A stretch of DNA of 64,000 bases from Echria macrotheca (lineage: Eukaryota; Ascomycota; Sordariomycetes; Sordariales; Schizotheciaceae), in NCBI GenBank assembly GCA_030411725.1, contig MU839841.1, forward strand, positions 248,001-312,000. Direction: 5' to 3'. The position numbers and the translations under genes were made by a program. The notes beneath the pieces are model-generated. The model made no database searches. It worked only from the letters and a program-made list of their open reading frames with translations, and had not been told where the DNA came from. This document shows, one piece after another, positions 45,457 to 54,685 of this stretch (positions are counted from its first letter, which is position 1; each line of letters opens with the position of its first letter).

Positions 45457-48400
45457 TCATTTATCCACATAAACAGGAATGCCATAGACGGCCACCGCCG
45501 CCGCCGTGACATAGCGGAATCGACACGCGTCTCTCGCTCTGGTAACCGCCTCCACCAGCGACACCTTGCCGGCGTTGTCTCTCCCCTTCTCACGAACCAC
45601 CTCATCCGCACCGGGCCTCCTGCCCTCCTTGCCCCAGTCCCTCGATGAGGATGACTTCTTCTTGCCCGTCTCCTTCTCCTCGAATGTGCCCACCGGCGTG
45701 ATGCCCCACTCCTCGAAGAGGCGACCCGCGAACCGGTCGATGTCGCGGTCCGTCACGTCCCAGAGCGTACCGACCACGGCCGGACTGCCGGCCATCATGT
45801 AGTTCCACGCCGGACCGTACACCTCAAAGTCGCCGGCCTCCGTCAGCCGGGCACTGCTGCACCCCATGAGCAGCACCGTCGAGCGACACCGGTCGAGCCG
45901 TCGAATCGTCCGGCCGCGTATGTACTGCGCGCCGCTGCCGTGACCAAAGTAGAGGAGAATATCAGCATCCGAGAGTGTGCTCTCGAACTCGGGCTCCGTG
46001 GGTGCTCGGCCAACGACTTGTCTCCAGGTGCTGAGTGGGAGGTGCTTTGCCAGGGGTCCCGCAAACGTGGCTTCGGTTGTCTTGAGATCAGTGGACGGGT
46101 TGAGAATATACGTGCCCGATGTAAACGAAACATGATGACCCTCGGGTACTTGTCCAGCTCTTTGGGCTGGCTCGTTGGTCGGGGTGGTTAGCGACTTGCG
46201 AGACGTTCGCTGCTCCTGGAGGAGGCGACGGAGGCATGCCAACGAGGGCATACGCGAGATGGCGCAGGTCTGAAGACAGGGAAGAGATTCCCAGGGGAAG
46301 GCATGGAGCGACCTATCCAACATCAAAATCGTATGCACGCCAGGATCGGTCGATTTGCCCGTCTGGGCCCCTGAATGGTAAGTCTGAAGAGCGGCAAAAG
46401 TCTCCACTACCATCGAGTCAAAATCAATCTCGTCGTACGCATTTGTCTCGCCGTGGAACTGAAGAATGTCGACAACAAAATACAGCAGGTCTGTAAGCTC
46501 CTCGTCAAAGTCGCAGTTTGGCGCTGTTGCGTCGCCCAAGCCGATAAAGAGCTCTAGAACGCGCACGTCAAGCGTGACCTTGACCGACTGGGCAGTCTTC
46601 GTCTTCTTCGAGCGGACCTGTCGCCGAGATGGCAGGTACTTGTCGAGAATACCCAAGAAACTCCTCTTGAATTGTGACAGATGCTCCGGCCGGAGGAGAT
46701 GCTGCGAGAAGATGCCCCTGAAACCGCCTAGCCAAATCTGCTCGATGTTTTGAAGCAGGTCCCTCAGTCGCAGGTCGAGACACTCGCGCGTCTCCCACCA
46801 CGCAAGCTTTGAACTTTTGGCTGAAGTATCCTTGGCCTTGTGGCACGATTCGTCGGCAAGACGGATGATTTCGAGCAGCTCGGCGTGTCCCTGCTGAAAG
46901 TTGAAGACCTCGGTATCCGCATCGCGAGAGCTGGCACGCTCTAGTGGCAGTCGAATCACAAAGGGATTGTGGCCGGCTTGGAGCTTGGTGATGCATAGGT
47001 CGTGTTTATTCTCGCTGAGCGACAGCGAAATCACGCTCCAGGGCTTAGGTATGATATCGATGTACTCTTTCTGGAACCGGAATAGGTCGACGGTAAGCCC
47101 CAGGCTGGATCGTCTCGGGTTCGTTGAGCTAAGGGTTGGTGGCCAGTCGGTTCCCCCAAATGTCGGCCTATTCTTTTCCAGCACCATCGCCTTCCGCTCC
47201 CGGCTCCACGTCAGGTTGCGGGCCAGCTCGACCGAATAGGATGTGTGGGCTGAATGCGTCACCGCTTTTGACTTGGCAGAGGTTGCGGTAAGCAGAAGCC
47301 CGATGATCTGCAGCATGCCGGATATTTTATGCACAAAGCTAGCATCACCGCTCAGTGTAGCCACCGCGTGAGCCTGGAGCAGGTACTCCTGAGCCTGCTT
47401 GAGATTCTCCACGTAGACGCGAGTGGGCTCTGTTGGCGTCGCGCGAGTAACGGTGCCTCGTCCCTTCTTAGGTGGCGAGGTCTTCGCTGGTGAATGGCCA
47501 TCTCCTTCCTTGTCGTGGGGCGAAGCGATGGCTGGGAACGAGATGGTGGAGTCATGGATGACGGAGAAGACGGGGTCCTTGGCCATTTGCTCCATGCTCA
47601 TGCCCATAAGACAAGCGGCCATTGTGACCAGTCCGGTTGGCGTAGGAGCCACCAATTTGGACACGTCCGCGACTTGCTCGAGAACAGCCAACGCCGCTGA
47701 CCACTCCTTTTTGCCCAACATGGACTCCGCCTTTTGTACCAGAATAGAGGACCTGAGCTTCATCGCCTGAGCGTCTTCTATCGGTGCCATGGGCTTCGGT
47801 GGTGCACGCTTAGGCTTTCCAACGGTCGTCTTCGTCGGCTTCTTTGCAGCAACGAGACGGCTTGCAGTGCGTCTAGGTTTCGTAGCCGGCTTATCTTCGA
47901 TCTTCAACTTGGAGACCTGATCCTCCAACATCGCGACGTCAGCGGACTGGTTAGGCTCAGCAGTCTGCTGCAAAATATCGCCCATGAACGCTTCTGCTTT
48001 GGCAAGCATAATATCTGCCCCTTTAGTGTTCTTCAGGGACAGGTAGAGGGAGCTCATGCGGCACGCCAGCTCCGCCGAGAACAAAGACCTTTCCTGGTCC
48101 GGCAGGACATTGCCTGCCTCTTGAAGCATTTCCAAGGATTTGGTCGGATTCGCAGCCTTTGCAAACATGGACGCCATCCATGCGGCCGCATGCGCGTCGT
48201 AGAGGTTTGACTCGGCACATTTGGCAAACTTTTGGGCTTGTTCTGCGTAGAATAGCGTTTCTTGGCACATGCCCAAATGAGCATATGCTGCAGAGAGTCG
48301 GATGAGATTGCGATACAAAGCGTTGAAGAGTTTCCAAAATTCGGGCCCCGGATTCTGGCCAAGCGGTTCTTTCCTCATGCCCGCGGTCGACAGAGTCAGA

Positions 48401-51400
48401 GTTGCGTCGCTTGCCGTAGATGTATCCGGGGAGGCCTTCTTGGGATCCAGTTTCGATTCAAGCTTGAGCCAGTCTTGGAATAGGTTGCGCACGCTCTCCC
48501 TGGCGTACACAAAGGCATGATGAGAGTCCCCCCGCTCTTGCGCCAAGATGGAAAGCAGATAGGAAGCATATGCCACCACGTGCTTCTTCTGGACTGGCTG
48601 TGATCTGCTCGTGGATGTGTCTGAGCCGAACGCGCTTTGAGCATGGCCAAGGTGTTCTTCGGCTCGCTTGAAGTTACCGATAGCGATAAAATGCTCGGAA
48701 AACGCCAGGTGGAAGTTCGCGACGGCATCGCCTAGCGTCTTGTGGGCTGCCACACACTCCTGCGCCTTGGCAAATGCCTGCTCTGCTTTGCACGACTGGC
48801 CAAGGTTGCTGTATTGCAGGGCAAGACAAGTGTTGTGATGAATGATGTCCTCTGCGACCGGGCCCTCGGCCACTTGTGTAATATCCGCGCACAGTTCCAG
48901 AACAATTGCGAGCGTGCTTTCCTGACCTTTCATACGAAGGAAGTCAGCAACAGACTGGAGATGGTCGAGCAGTCCGGATACATCTTCGACAGATCTCTCC
49001 AAGTCCGTCTTGTTGTTGCATGCCTTGACTATCGACTGCCAGGTAGCGAGAGATTGCTGGATCGTCGTGGTATCCCGGCACCCGTCCAACAACGCCATCA
49101 ACGAGTGGAAGAAGGCCTTCATGTGGGGGACAAAGCCCGCGAGGCCCTCGTCGTCTCCGAATGGCCCATGAGAATCCAGCTGGGCAGCATCTCTGGTGAC
49201 AGAAACCAGCTCCGACTGGTCACCTCTCCCCACTTCAAGGCAAAGGAGGTGAATAAGCAACCTGAACCGCCGGATCGGAAATCGAGTGGGATTGTAGATG
49301 CCAAGAAGTGAATACACTGTTGGATGCCGCAGAGTGATTTCGTCCTGCTTCTTGCCGCTCTTCAACAGAACAAAATGCAAATGATGCTCGAGGGCCGCTG
49401 CCTGTTCGGCTTCCGGTAAAACATCCACCCAGTCAGTCGAATTTTGCTCCGTTTTTGAGATGGATACGAGAGCACGCGAGAGAATTTCAGCTTTCTCGTC
49501 CCTGGCCCATGCGGCGTTGACCGATTTGGTCTCGAGATCCCGGGAGACCGCCGTGAGGACGCCATCCTCGAGAAGATTGGACCGGAGGGATTGAAGTGCG
49601 GACAGGGCTGATTCTCCCCTTCCGAGAGCCTTGCAGACCTCGGCCAGCTTCTCCAGCTTCACGAGGTAATGTCCTTTCTCCTTCTCAGCGCTCGGCCGGT
49701 TTTTCAGACACTCCACGGAGCCCCGGAGTGCCCTCATCGAGATGGGGTCCTTGGCGTCTTTGCTCTGCTGTCTCAGGGTGTAAAACTGCAGGTAGTAGAA
49801 ATGCGAGATTCTCACATAATAGGAGACAGCCGATTCGGCTGTCGGAGGATGCCCCATGTACTCTAGCAATGTCATGCAGTCACTGAGGATAGAACCCATG
49901 AGTTCCCATGTAAGGCGACCCTGATCCAATCCGGACTTGACCATCATGAAGGCGGATTCAAGAGTGTTGCGCATCGGTTCCTGCATCTGATTTCGCCGTT
50001 GCTCGTGCCGGAGAAAGTCTTTGGTGCTGCTGGTCGGTCCTGGGGGTTTGCCTAGCCACCGAACGCAGAACCGGGGGCACTGGAGCACCAGAGTCTCCAG
50101 CAGCCCCCTGGTCTTTTCCGGAAGTGTAATCTGTGTGCTTTTGTCGTCTTTACCCAGTCCGATCAGCAGATTGACAGCGGACCTCCTCGCTGAGCAGACA
50201 CTGTTCAACAGCTCGTCCAGCTCGGCATGGTCACCCCGCAAAGGTCCTTGAATGCCAGCAACAACCTCACCCAAAAGCGCATCATCCAGCAGCTGTTTTG
50301 ACGGGCTCTTTATTCGCAGAGCCAGCAGCTGTGCAGCCACGGAAAGAGACTTGGCCACCGAATCCTTGGGGTCGATCGCTGTCCGCAATTCGTTGACCCA
50401 GCCTTCAGCAGCGCCGGCTTGACCGCACTCCCGGGCAAGTGTCGCTAGAGTCTGACAAATGGAGGCGAAGGCGCTTTTGGAGCCTCTTGCAGGTACGAGC
50501 CTCTGGGCTTTGAGTTGGGAGCTGATACGTTGGAAGACATCATAGCACCTCTGGTAGACCGCTTTTCCTTTAGCAGAACTTCGACGGACATATGCTGCCA
50601 AATACGCTGAGAGGGGATGCATAACATCCTTTTCGGCATCTCCTTGGTGCTTTGCGAGCTTCCACCATTGAAGGCGCGCCTCCAACCCAAGGCCATGCAG
50701 TTCGAGGCCGGCTTCCGGAGACACACTAAGACGGATTTCTTGGGCGAAGCCATCGTCCCGGGTAGAAGGGCCAGGGGCTAGTGTGAGGAGATAGTACGCA
50801 ATCCGCTCAAGTTGCCGTGCGACCTTCCCGGTATCGACACTGCTGTCGTCTGCCAGCGCCTGTGCGATGTTGGTTGGTGAAGATTTCCAGTCGCTGCGGA
50901 GGTAGGGCAGAGCGGCCTCTACTGATGCGGGTTTGTTGATAGCGGCCAGGATTTGGAGCGCTTGAAGCTGAGTGGTTATGATAAGGAGAGATTCTGGACC
51001 GGATCCTTTGATGTCGCCAAAGTTTAAAAGCTCGGCGAAGGTTTGCGCCGAGAGTTTTGCGTCGGCAGCAGCCGTCTTCCCCCCTTTAGCGGCCTCAGGT
51101 TTCTCGGGACTGCCTTCCAACCTCCTCTTCAGAATCCGCATCTCCTTGACTGCCTGATCATGCAGTCCTATCCCAACAAGCCGCCCTATCAGAGCGGACA
51201 TGGCCATTTCCAACTGCAACGGGGGCAATGTTATCTTCCCTGTCGCGTATATCTGGCGCAGGGCCGCGAGGGCGACGCGGGCGCACTCAGCAGCGCATAG
51301 GACGCCGGTGGAAATAATCGGTTTGGTCGGCGATCGGGCATTCCTGGTGGCGACAGGCGATACCGGCAATCCGTTGGTAGATCGAGGTTGAAGGGGAGTG

Positions 51401-51780
51401 GGAGGGGCGGAGAGTGAGCGGCGAAGCGTTCGTGGGACCTTTACTGGCTCGCTGTCCTGCGTCGGTCGTCGGACCGGGGATGCCGGTGTCGATGGAGGTG
51501 GTTTGGCGGCCTCGCCCAGGGCTTTTATGAGGGCATTGATGACTTGCGTAGCGAGCATAGCCCTTTCTCGAAGCGACATTTCCTTCTTGTCGCTGTTCTT
51601 CTTCGCGCCGCCATTTGTGCTGGCAGTGGCCCGCGGCCTTGAAGTCGACGTCTTTGCGGGGGGTACATCATCGACGGGGAGCACCAGGCTCTTGAGCAGG
51701 GCCGTGATGGCGGGCGAACAGGTCGAAACCGAGGAGACTGCGCTCCGAACGGCGTCCGCCTGTGCAGAGAGCGTATCCAT
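45457..51780 (-). CDS. esp1: Separase (Esp1/Cut1/BimB family, peptidase C50)
   Basis: Cysteine protease that cleaves the cohesin subunit Scc1/Rad21 at anaphase onset, held inactive by securin. The gene is a single uninterrupted frame of 2107 codons starting at ATG 51780, unusual only for its length without introns. Residues 1-1500 form a helical TPR/ARM-like superhelix (for example AAECARVALAALRQIYATGK, LRISHFYYLQF-type repeats). A basic, P/K-rich linker follows near 1350-1400 (KPRRTASRLVAAKKPTKTTV). The protease domain at the end carries the catalytic His in YFGHGSGAQY (His1947, about 45942) and catalytic Cys in LLMGCSSA (Cys1974, about 45861), with LDRSLHAFPWESLPCL and AGSPAVVGTLWDVTDRDIDRF flanking, all hallmark separase motifs. 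No securin gene is visible nearby. Divergent from the small membrane-protein gene. Confidence 0.96.
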   Translation of the reverse strand: MDTLSAQADAVRSAVSSVSTCSPAITALLKSLVLPVDDVPPAKTSTSRPRATASTNGGAKKNSDKKEMSLRERAMLATQVINALIKALGEAAKPPPSTPASPVRRPTQDSEPVKVPRTLRRSLSAPPTPLQPRSTNGLPVSPVATRNARSPTKPIISTGVLCAAECARVALAALRQIYATGKITLPPLQLEMAMSALIGRLVGIGLHDQAVKEMRILKRRLEGSPEKPEAAKGGKTAAADAKLSAQTFAELLNFGDIKGSGPESLLIITTQLQALQILAAINKPASVEAALPYLRSDWKSSPTNIAQALADDSSVDTGKVARQLERIAYYLLTLAPGPSTRDDGFAQEIRLSVSPEAGLELHGLGLEARLQWWKLAKHQGDAEKDVMHPLSAYLAAYVRRSSAKGKAVYQRCYDVFQRISSQLKAQRLVPARGSKSAFASICQTLATLARECGQAGAAEGWVNELRTAIDPKDSVAKSLSVAAQLLALRIKSPSKQLLDDALLGEVVAGIQGPLRGDHAELDELLNSVCSARRSAVNLLIGLGKDDKSTQITLPEKTRGLLETLVLQCPRFCVRWLGKPPGPTSSTKDFLRHEQRRNQMQEPMRNTLESAFMMVKSGLDQGRLTWELMGSILSDCMTLLEYMGHPPTAESAVSYYVRISHFYYLQFYTLRQQSKDAKDPISMRALRGSVECLKNRPSAEKEKGHYLVKLEKLAEVCKALGRGESALSALQSLRSNLLEDGVLTAVSRDLETKSVNAAWARDEKAEILSRALVSISKTEQNSTDWVDVLPEAEQAAALEHHLHFVLLKSGKKQDEITLRHPTVYSLLGIYNPTRFPIRRFRLLIHLLCLEVGRGDQSELVSVTRDAAQLDSHGPFGDDEGLAGFVPHMKAFFHSLMALLDGCRDTTTIQQSLATWQSIVKACNNKTDLERSVEDVSGLLDHLQSVADFLRMKGQESTLAIVLELCADITQVAEGPVAEDIIHHNTCLALQYSNLGQSCKAEQAFAKAQECVAAHKTLGDAVANFHLAFSEHFIAIGNFKRAEEHLGHAQSAFGSDTSTSRSQPVQKKHVVAYASYLLSILAQERGDSHHAFVYARESVRNLFQDWLKLESKLDPKKASPDTSTASDATLTLSTAGMRKEPLGQNPGPEFWKLFNALYRNLIRLSAAYAHLGMCQETLFYAEQAQKFAKCAESNLYDAHAAAWMASMFAKAANPTKSLEMLQEAGNVLPDQERSLFSAELACRMSSLYLSLKNTKGADIMLAKAEAFMGDILQQTAEPNQSADVAMLEDQVSKLKIEDKPATKPRRTASRLVAAKKPTKTTVGKPKRAPPKPMAPIEDAQAMKLRSSILVQKAESMLGKKEWSAALAVLEQVADVSKLVAPTPTGLVTMAACLMGMSMEQMAKDPVFSVIHDSTISFPAIASPHDKEGDGHSPAKTSPPKKGRGTVTRATPTEPTRVYVENLKQAQEYLLQAHAVATLSGDASFVHKISGMLQIIGLLLTATSAKSKAVTHSAHTSYSVELARNLTWSRERKAMVLEKNRPTFGGTDWPPTLSSTNPRRSSLGLTVDLFRFQKEYIDIIPKPWSVISLSLSENKHDLCITKLQAGHNPFVIRLPLERASSRDADTEVFNFQQGHAELLEIIRLADESCHKAKDTSAKSSKLAWWETRECLDLRLRDLLQNIEQIWLGGFRGIFSQHLLRPEHLSQFKRSFLGILDKYLPSRRQVRSKKTKTAQSVKVTLDVRVLELFIGLGDATAPNCDFDEELTDLLYFVVDILQFHGETNAYDEIDFDSMVVETFAALQTYHSGAQTGKSTDPGVHTILMLDRSLHAFPWESLPCLQTCAISRMPSLACLRRLLQEQRTSRKSLTTPTNEPAQRAGQVPEGHHVSFTSGTYILNPSTDLKTTEATFAGPLAKHLPLSTWRQVVGRAPTEPEFESTLSDADILLYFGHGSGAQYIRGRTIRRLDRCRSTVLLMGCSSARLTEAGDFEVYGPAWNYMMAGSPAVVGTLWDVTDRDIDRFAGRLFEEWGITPVGTFEEKETGKKKSSSSRDWGKEGRRPGADEVVREKGRDNAGKVSLVEAVTRARDACRFRYVTAAAVAVYGIPVYVDK

Positions 51781-52217
51781 GAAGATGCGTAGAGGGCTGA
51801 TTCCTAATCATATCATTGCCAAACACAGGACATTGTGCAGAAGACCGCAAGAGGATGTGAAGACCAGAAAATCAGAGTTGAAATGGCCGGAAAAAGAGTC
51901 GCGTCGATAAGATATCCGAGTCGGGCGGAATGTGCCAATCGTCGATCGGGGTCGTGGCTGTTCCTGCCTTCGTGATGGCGCTTAGCCGTGGTTGGCGTTT
52001 GCACGCAATATTGACTGGGCGCTAGCGTTAGTTAAGGCCAGGATGCGTTGACACAGCAACGGCCCCGCAGTCTACGGACCCACACCCCCAATGACGCTAG
52101 GGCCAGTTTCCCGGCAGGCAAGCCAGAATTCTCCAATCGCAATTGGCTGTCCATTTTCCAACTTCAACTTTCTGCAATCGACTCGACTCCGGCCGTCACA
52201 TCACGATTCCGATCAAC
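51781..52217. promoter_or_regulatory. Divergent promoter between separase and the small membrane-protein gene
   Basis: A 437-bp gap between start codons. It includes a CCAAT-like AATTGG near 52140 and pyrimidine-rich sequence before 52218. No ORF of note. Cell-cycle boxes are not evident by eye. Confidence 0.45.
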
Positions 52218-52855
52218 ATGAGCAACGCATCTTTCCGACAGGCGCTCCTCGCGCCTTCGCGCCTCAGAGAAACCCTCATCCCGTCTCGGTACATGTTGTC
52301 ACGAGCATCCAGCACGATGGTGCCCAAGCTGGCCCGCCGCTCGTTCTGGCAGTCCATGGTGCCGAAATTCCTGAGACAACCGACGGTTGATGATGACCCT
52401 TTCGGCACCATCGCAGCCAAAAAGGCGAAGAAGGCCAAGGAATGGAACCCGGCCACGTATTTCATCGTCATGTTCCTGTTTGTCGGGTCCATGTCCATCC
52501 AGATGATTGCGCTCAAGAAAGACTTCGAGGCCTTCATGCGACAGTCGGACGTTAAGATCGGCCTCCTCCGCGAAGTCGTGGAAAAGCTCCAGAAAGGAGA
52601 AAAAGTAGACGTTGAGCGCGCATTAGGCACCGGTGTGCCGGAAAAGGAGCTGGAATGGGAGCAAGGTTGGTTCGCCAAACTCACTAGGGCCGGCGGGCAT
52701 GCTAACATGACACAGTTCTAAAAGATATCGAGGAGGGCGAGATCAAACGCAAGCAGAAAAAGAAGAGAAATACAGAATCGAGCGAGGCAGGACCTGCGGC
52801 ACCCATAACCGAGCCGGAGAAGACCGTGATTTCGACCAGGGGACAGTTTTACTAG
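52218..52855 (+). CDS. Small single-pass membrane protein, probably mitochondrial (DUF5321-like)
   Basis: Exon 1 is 52218-52665 and exon 2 is 52716-52855; the 50-nt intron (GTTGGT donor, GCTAAC branch, CACAG acceptor) is phase 1 and the product is 195 residues. The N-terminus is Arg/Ser/Leu-rich without acids (MSNASFRQALLAPSRLRETL, then RSFWQSMVPKFL), like a mitochondrial presequence. One hydrophobic segment follows KEWNPATYF (about 77-100, IVMFLFVGSMSIQMIAL), then a helical, charged C-terminal part (DFEAFMRQSDVKIGLLREVVEKL) and a basic tail with KRKQKKKR. I believe this is the fungal family filed as DUF5321, but I recall this only from the WNPATYF plus helix pattern. Without the intron the protein would end 18 residues after the donor, so splicing is supported by the basic conserved-looking tail. 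Function unknown; an inner-membrane assembly role is a guess. Confidence 0.75.
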
Positions 52856-52876
52856 ATGACATTGGCAAATATTCCT

Positions 52877-54082
52877 TCATGACAACATATCTTTAAAAAC
52901 GGCCACCTCCCCGCTCCCAATGGGAACTGCTGTTCCAGGCAGATGATCCGTTTCGCGCAGCCCGGACTCTCGGAGTGTCTCGACTACAGCTGGCAGGAGA
53001 GCCTCGGTTGACATGTCAACCCTGACTCCCTGATTCCCCGGTTGCTGAGGATCCAAGTGGGAAAAGAACACATCTTCGCCCCTCACGCCACCTAGGTTTA
53101 CAACCCCAATCGGCATACCCCTATCCATGGCCCTTTTGGCTAGGCGCCACGCAGAATACGTGGCTAAGGAGGTAGCCAGCACCAACAACTTCCCCGCTCC
53201 GTCGATGGCTTCTTCGGCCGCCTGCTTCACCCGAGCGTTGATGCTCTCTCCGAACATGACAACGGCCGGCTTGAGAATTCCGGCGTTGCTTTCGGAGCTC
53301 CACGCCCCATCCCGGTCCACCGTAACCACGCTTCTCGCACCATCAGCGAGTGGAGGCGGATCCGCCAGGCATGTCGGACAAGCGGGATAACGGAAGGTCG
53401 AATATGGCGCGTCCGGGACGTCTACATCACCATCTGGGTTCATGCGTATCCCCCGCGCGCGTTTCTCGCGTGGATCCTCGGTGTTCAGAGCGCCCGAGGC
53501 GACAGCCTCCTGTAGGAAGGCGGCCCAGACAGGATTCAATCTTGCCAGCTCATCCTGGAAGGTGTCGCGAGGGAATTCGTTCCAGCATGATGTACATACT
53601 GTCGATCTGAGGTAGCCATGTAATTCTAGTGTCTTGATATGAGGATGCGCTCGCGTATGGAAGGAGTCGACATTCTGGGTGATGACGCCGGACACCAGTC
53701 CCAAGCCGCCCAAGTCTCGGACGGCGTAGTGGCTGGTGTTGGGTTGTGCTTTGTGCAGCGTGGTCCAGCCAAGATAACTCCGGGCCCAGTAGCGTTTCCG
53801 GGCCTCGTGGCTGGCCAGGAACTCGTGATAATAGATGGGCCGGTAGGTTTTGTTCACACGATAGGTGCCGTTGACGCCGCGGTAGTCTGCCAGGCCACTT
53901 GCGACAGAGAGCCCTGCGCCGGAGAGGATGACGGTAGACTCTGGGAGGCCAGACGGTGACGGGGCTGAGAGAAAGGTACAAAGAGCGCTGATGGCGCCTT
54001 GCAGAGTCTTGGCCGTCGATGGAATTACTGTCGGATGTGAAAAAGGCTCCGTATAGGGGATGCGCATTAACGGTTTGCGCAT
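52877..54082 (-). CDS. Sir2-family NAD-dependent deacylase, SIRT4-like
   Basis: Class II-type sirtuin, probably mitochondrial, using NAD to remove acyl groups or transfer ADP-ribose. Intronless. The frame is open to 54172, but only with a TTG there; the first ATG is 54082, giving 401 residues. Motifs: GAGLSVASGLADYRG (55-69), TQNVDSFHTRAH (135-146), catalytic His155 in ELHG, and zinc ligands C163, C166, C235 and C238 (CTSC and CPTC). The C-terminal Rossmann half has KPAVVMFGESIN, LVLATSLATYSAWRL and IGVVNLGGVRGED. The usual IPDYR is SGLADYRG here, and the NAD-binding GTS appears as ATS, both seen in SIRT4-like fungal proteins. The 60-residue N-terminus (MRKPLMRIPYTEPF) is basic and could be a targeting sequence. 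The stop lies 21 bp from the convergent gene's stop. Confidence 0.9.
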   Translation of the reverse strand: MRKPLMRIPYTEPFSHPTVIPSTAKTLQGAISALCTFLSAPSPSGLPESTVILSGAGLSVASGLADYRGVNGTYRVNKTYRPIYYHEFLASHEARKRYWARSYLGWTTLHKAQPNTSHYAVRDLGGLGLVSGVITQNVDSFHTRAHPHIKTLELHGYLRSTVCTSCWNEFPRDTFQDELARLNPVWAAFLQEAVASGALNTEDPREKRARGIRMNPDGDVDVPDAPYSTFRYPACPTCLADPPPLADGARSVVTVDRDGAWSSESNAGILKPAVVMFGESINARVKQAAEEAIDGAGKLLVLATSLATYSAWRLAKRAMDRGMPIGVVNLGGVRGEDVFFSHLDPQQPGNQGVRVDMSTEALLPAVVETLRESGLRETDHLPGTAVPIGSGEVAVFKDMLS

Positions 54083-54685
54083 GGTTGGAAATCTACCGGA
54101 TATCGGAGTGGGTAGCGTGGTAAAGGGTGGATGGAACACTGGAACTCGGCTGTTGTCGTTGAGGCCTGCCAAGGGATGGACTGCTTGGCGGGATGCCTGA
54201 TTAGGTCATCGACTTTCCGTTCCGTCCCCCGCAATCCGACGTTGATGAGCTTCCTTGGCTTTGGAGCTCGGTGACACTGTGGGTTTATTTATGGTGGGGT
54301 CGATGAATGATGCTTGTATTCATCCGATGGGACAATTAGGTCTACAAACTGGCTTCGAATTGTTGCGAGGCACTGTCTATTGTATTGTCAACAGTCAATT
54401 GGGTTTTCGTCTTATCGTGCTCCGTGTTCCACGCCTCAACTGTCAGGCACAGACAGTCAATGGATGAAAAGGCTTGGCTGCTGTGGCATCTGATCCCATC
54501 GATTTTAGCGGTTCCTGAAGCTTGAAGTTCGGCACGCTCTTCCAAAATCGCCGACCAGCACATGCACCACCTGCATTGATCGTGCAGGTCCTAACCACTC
54601 CCACTTCGTAACTCGGCGGAGGGTAATCTGGACCAATTCTCTCCTTTTTCCTTCGTCCAGAGAAGACGACACTGCCCGGGCCAAG
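54083..54685. promoter_or_regulatory. Divergent promoter between sirtuin and CDF transporter
   Basis: 603 bp between start codons, no recognised gene. The frames present are short and overlapping. Both flanking products are mitochondrial by family, so common control is plausible, but no element can be named. Confidence 0.45.

Noticed and set aside
52218..52721. Unspliced version of the small membrane-protein gene (168 residues)
   Set aside because: A good intron (GT...GCTAAC...CACAG) restores a longer frame with a basic tail ending just before the sirtuin stop; the unspliced C-terminus looks like intron translation.
53879..54172. Extension of the sirtuin to 54172
   Set aside because: The extra 30 codons would need a TTG start; the first ATG at 54082 is in an adequate context and gives a normal-length protein.
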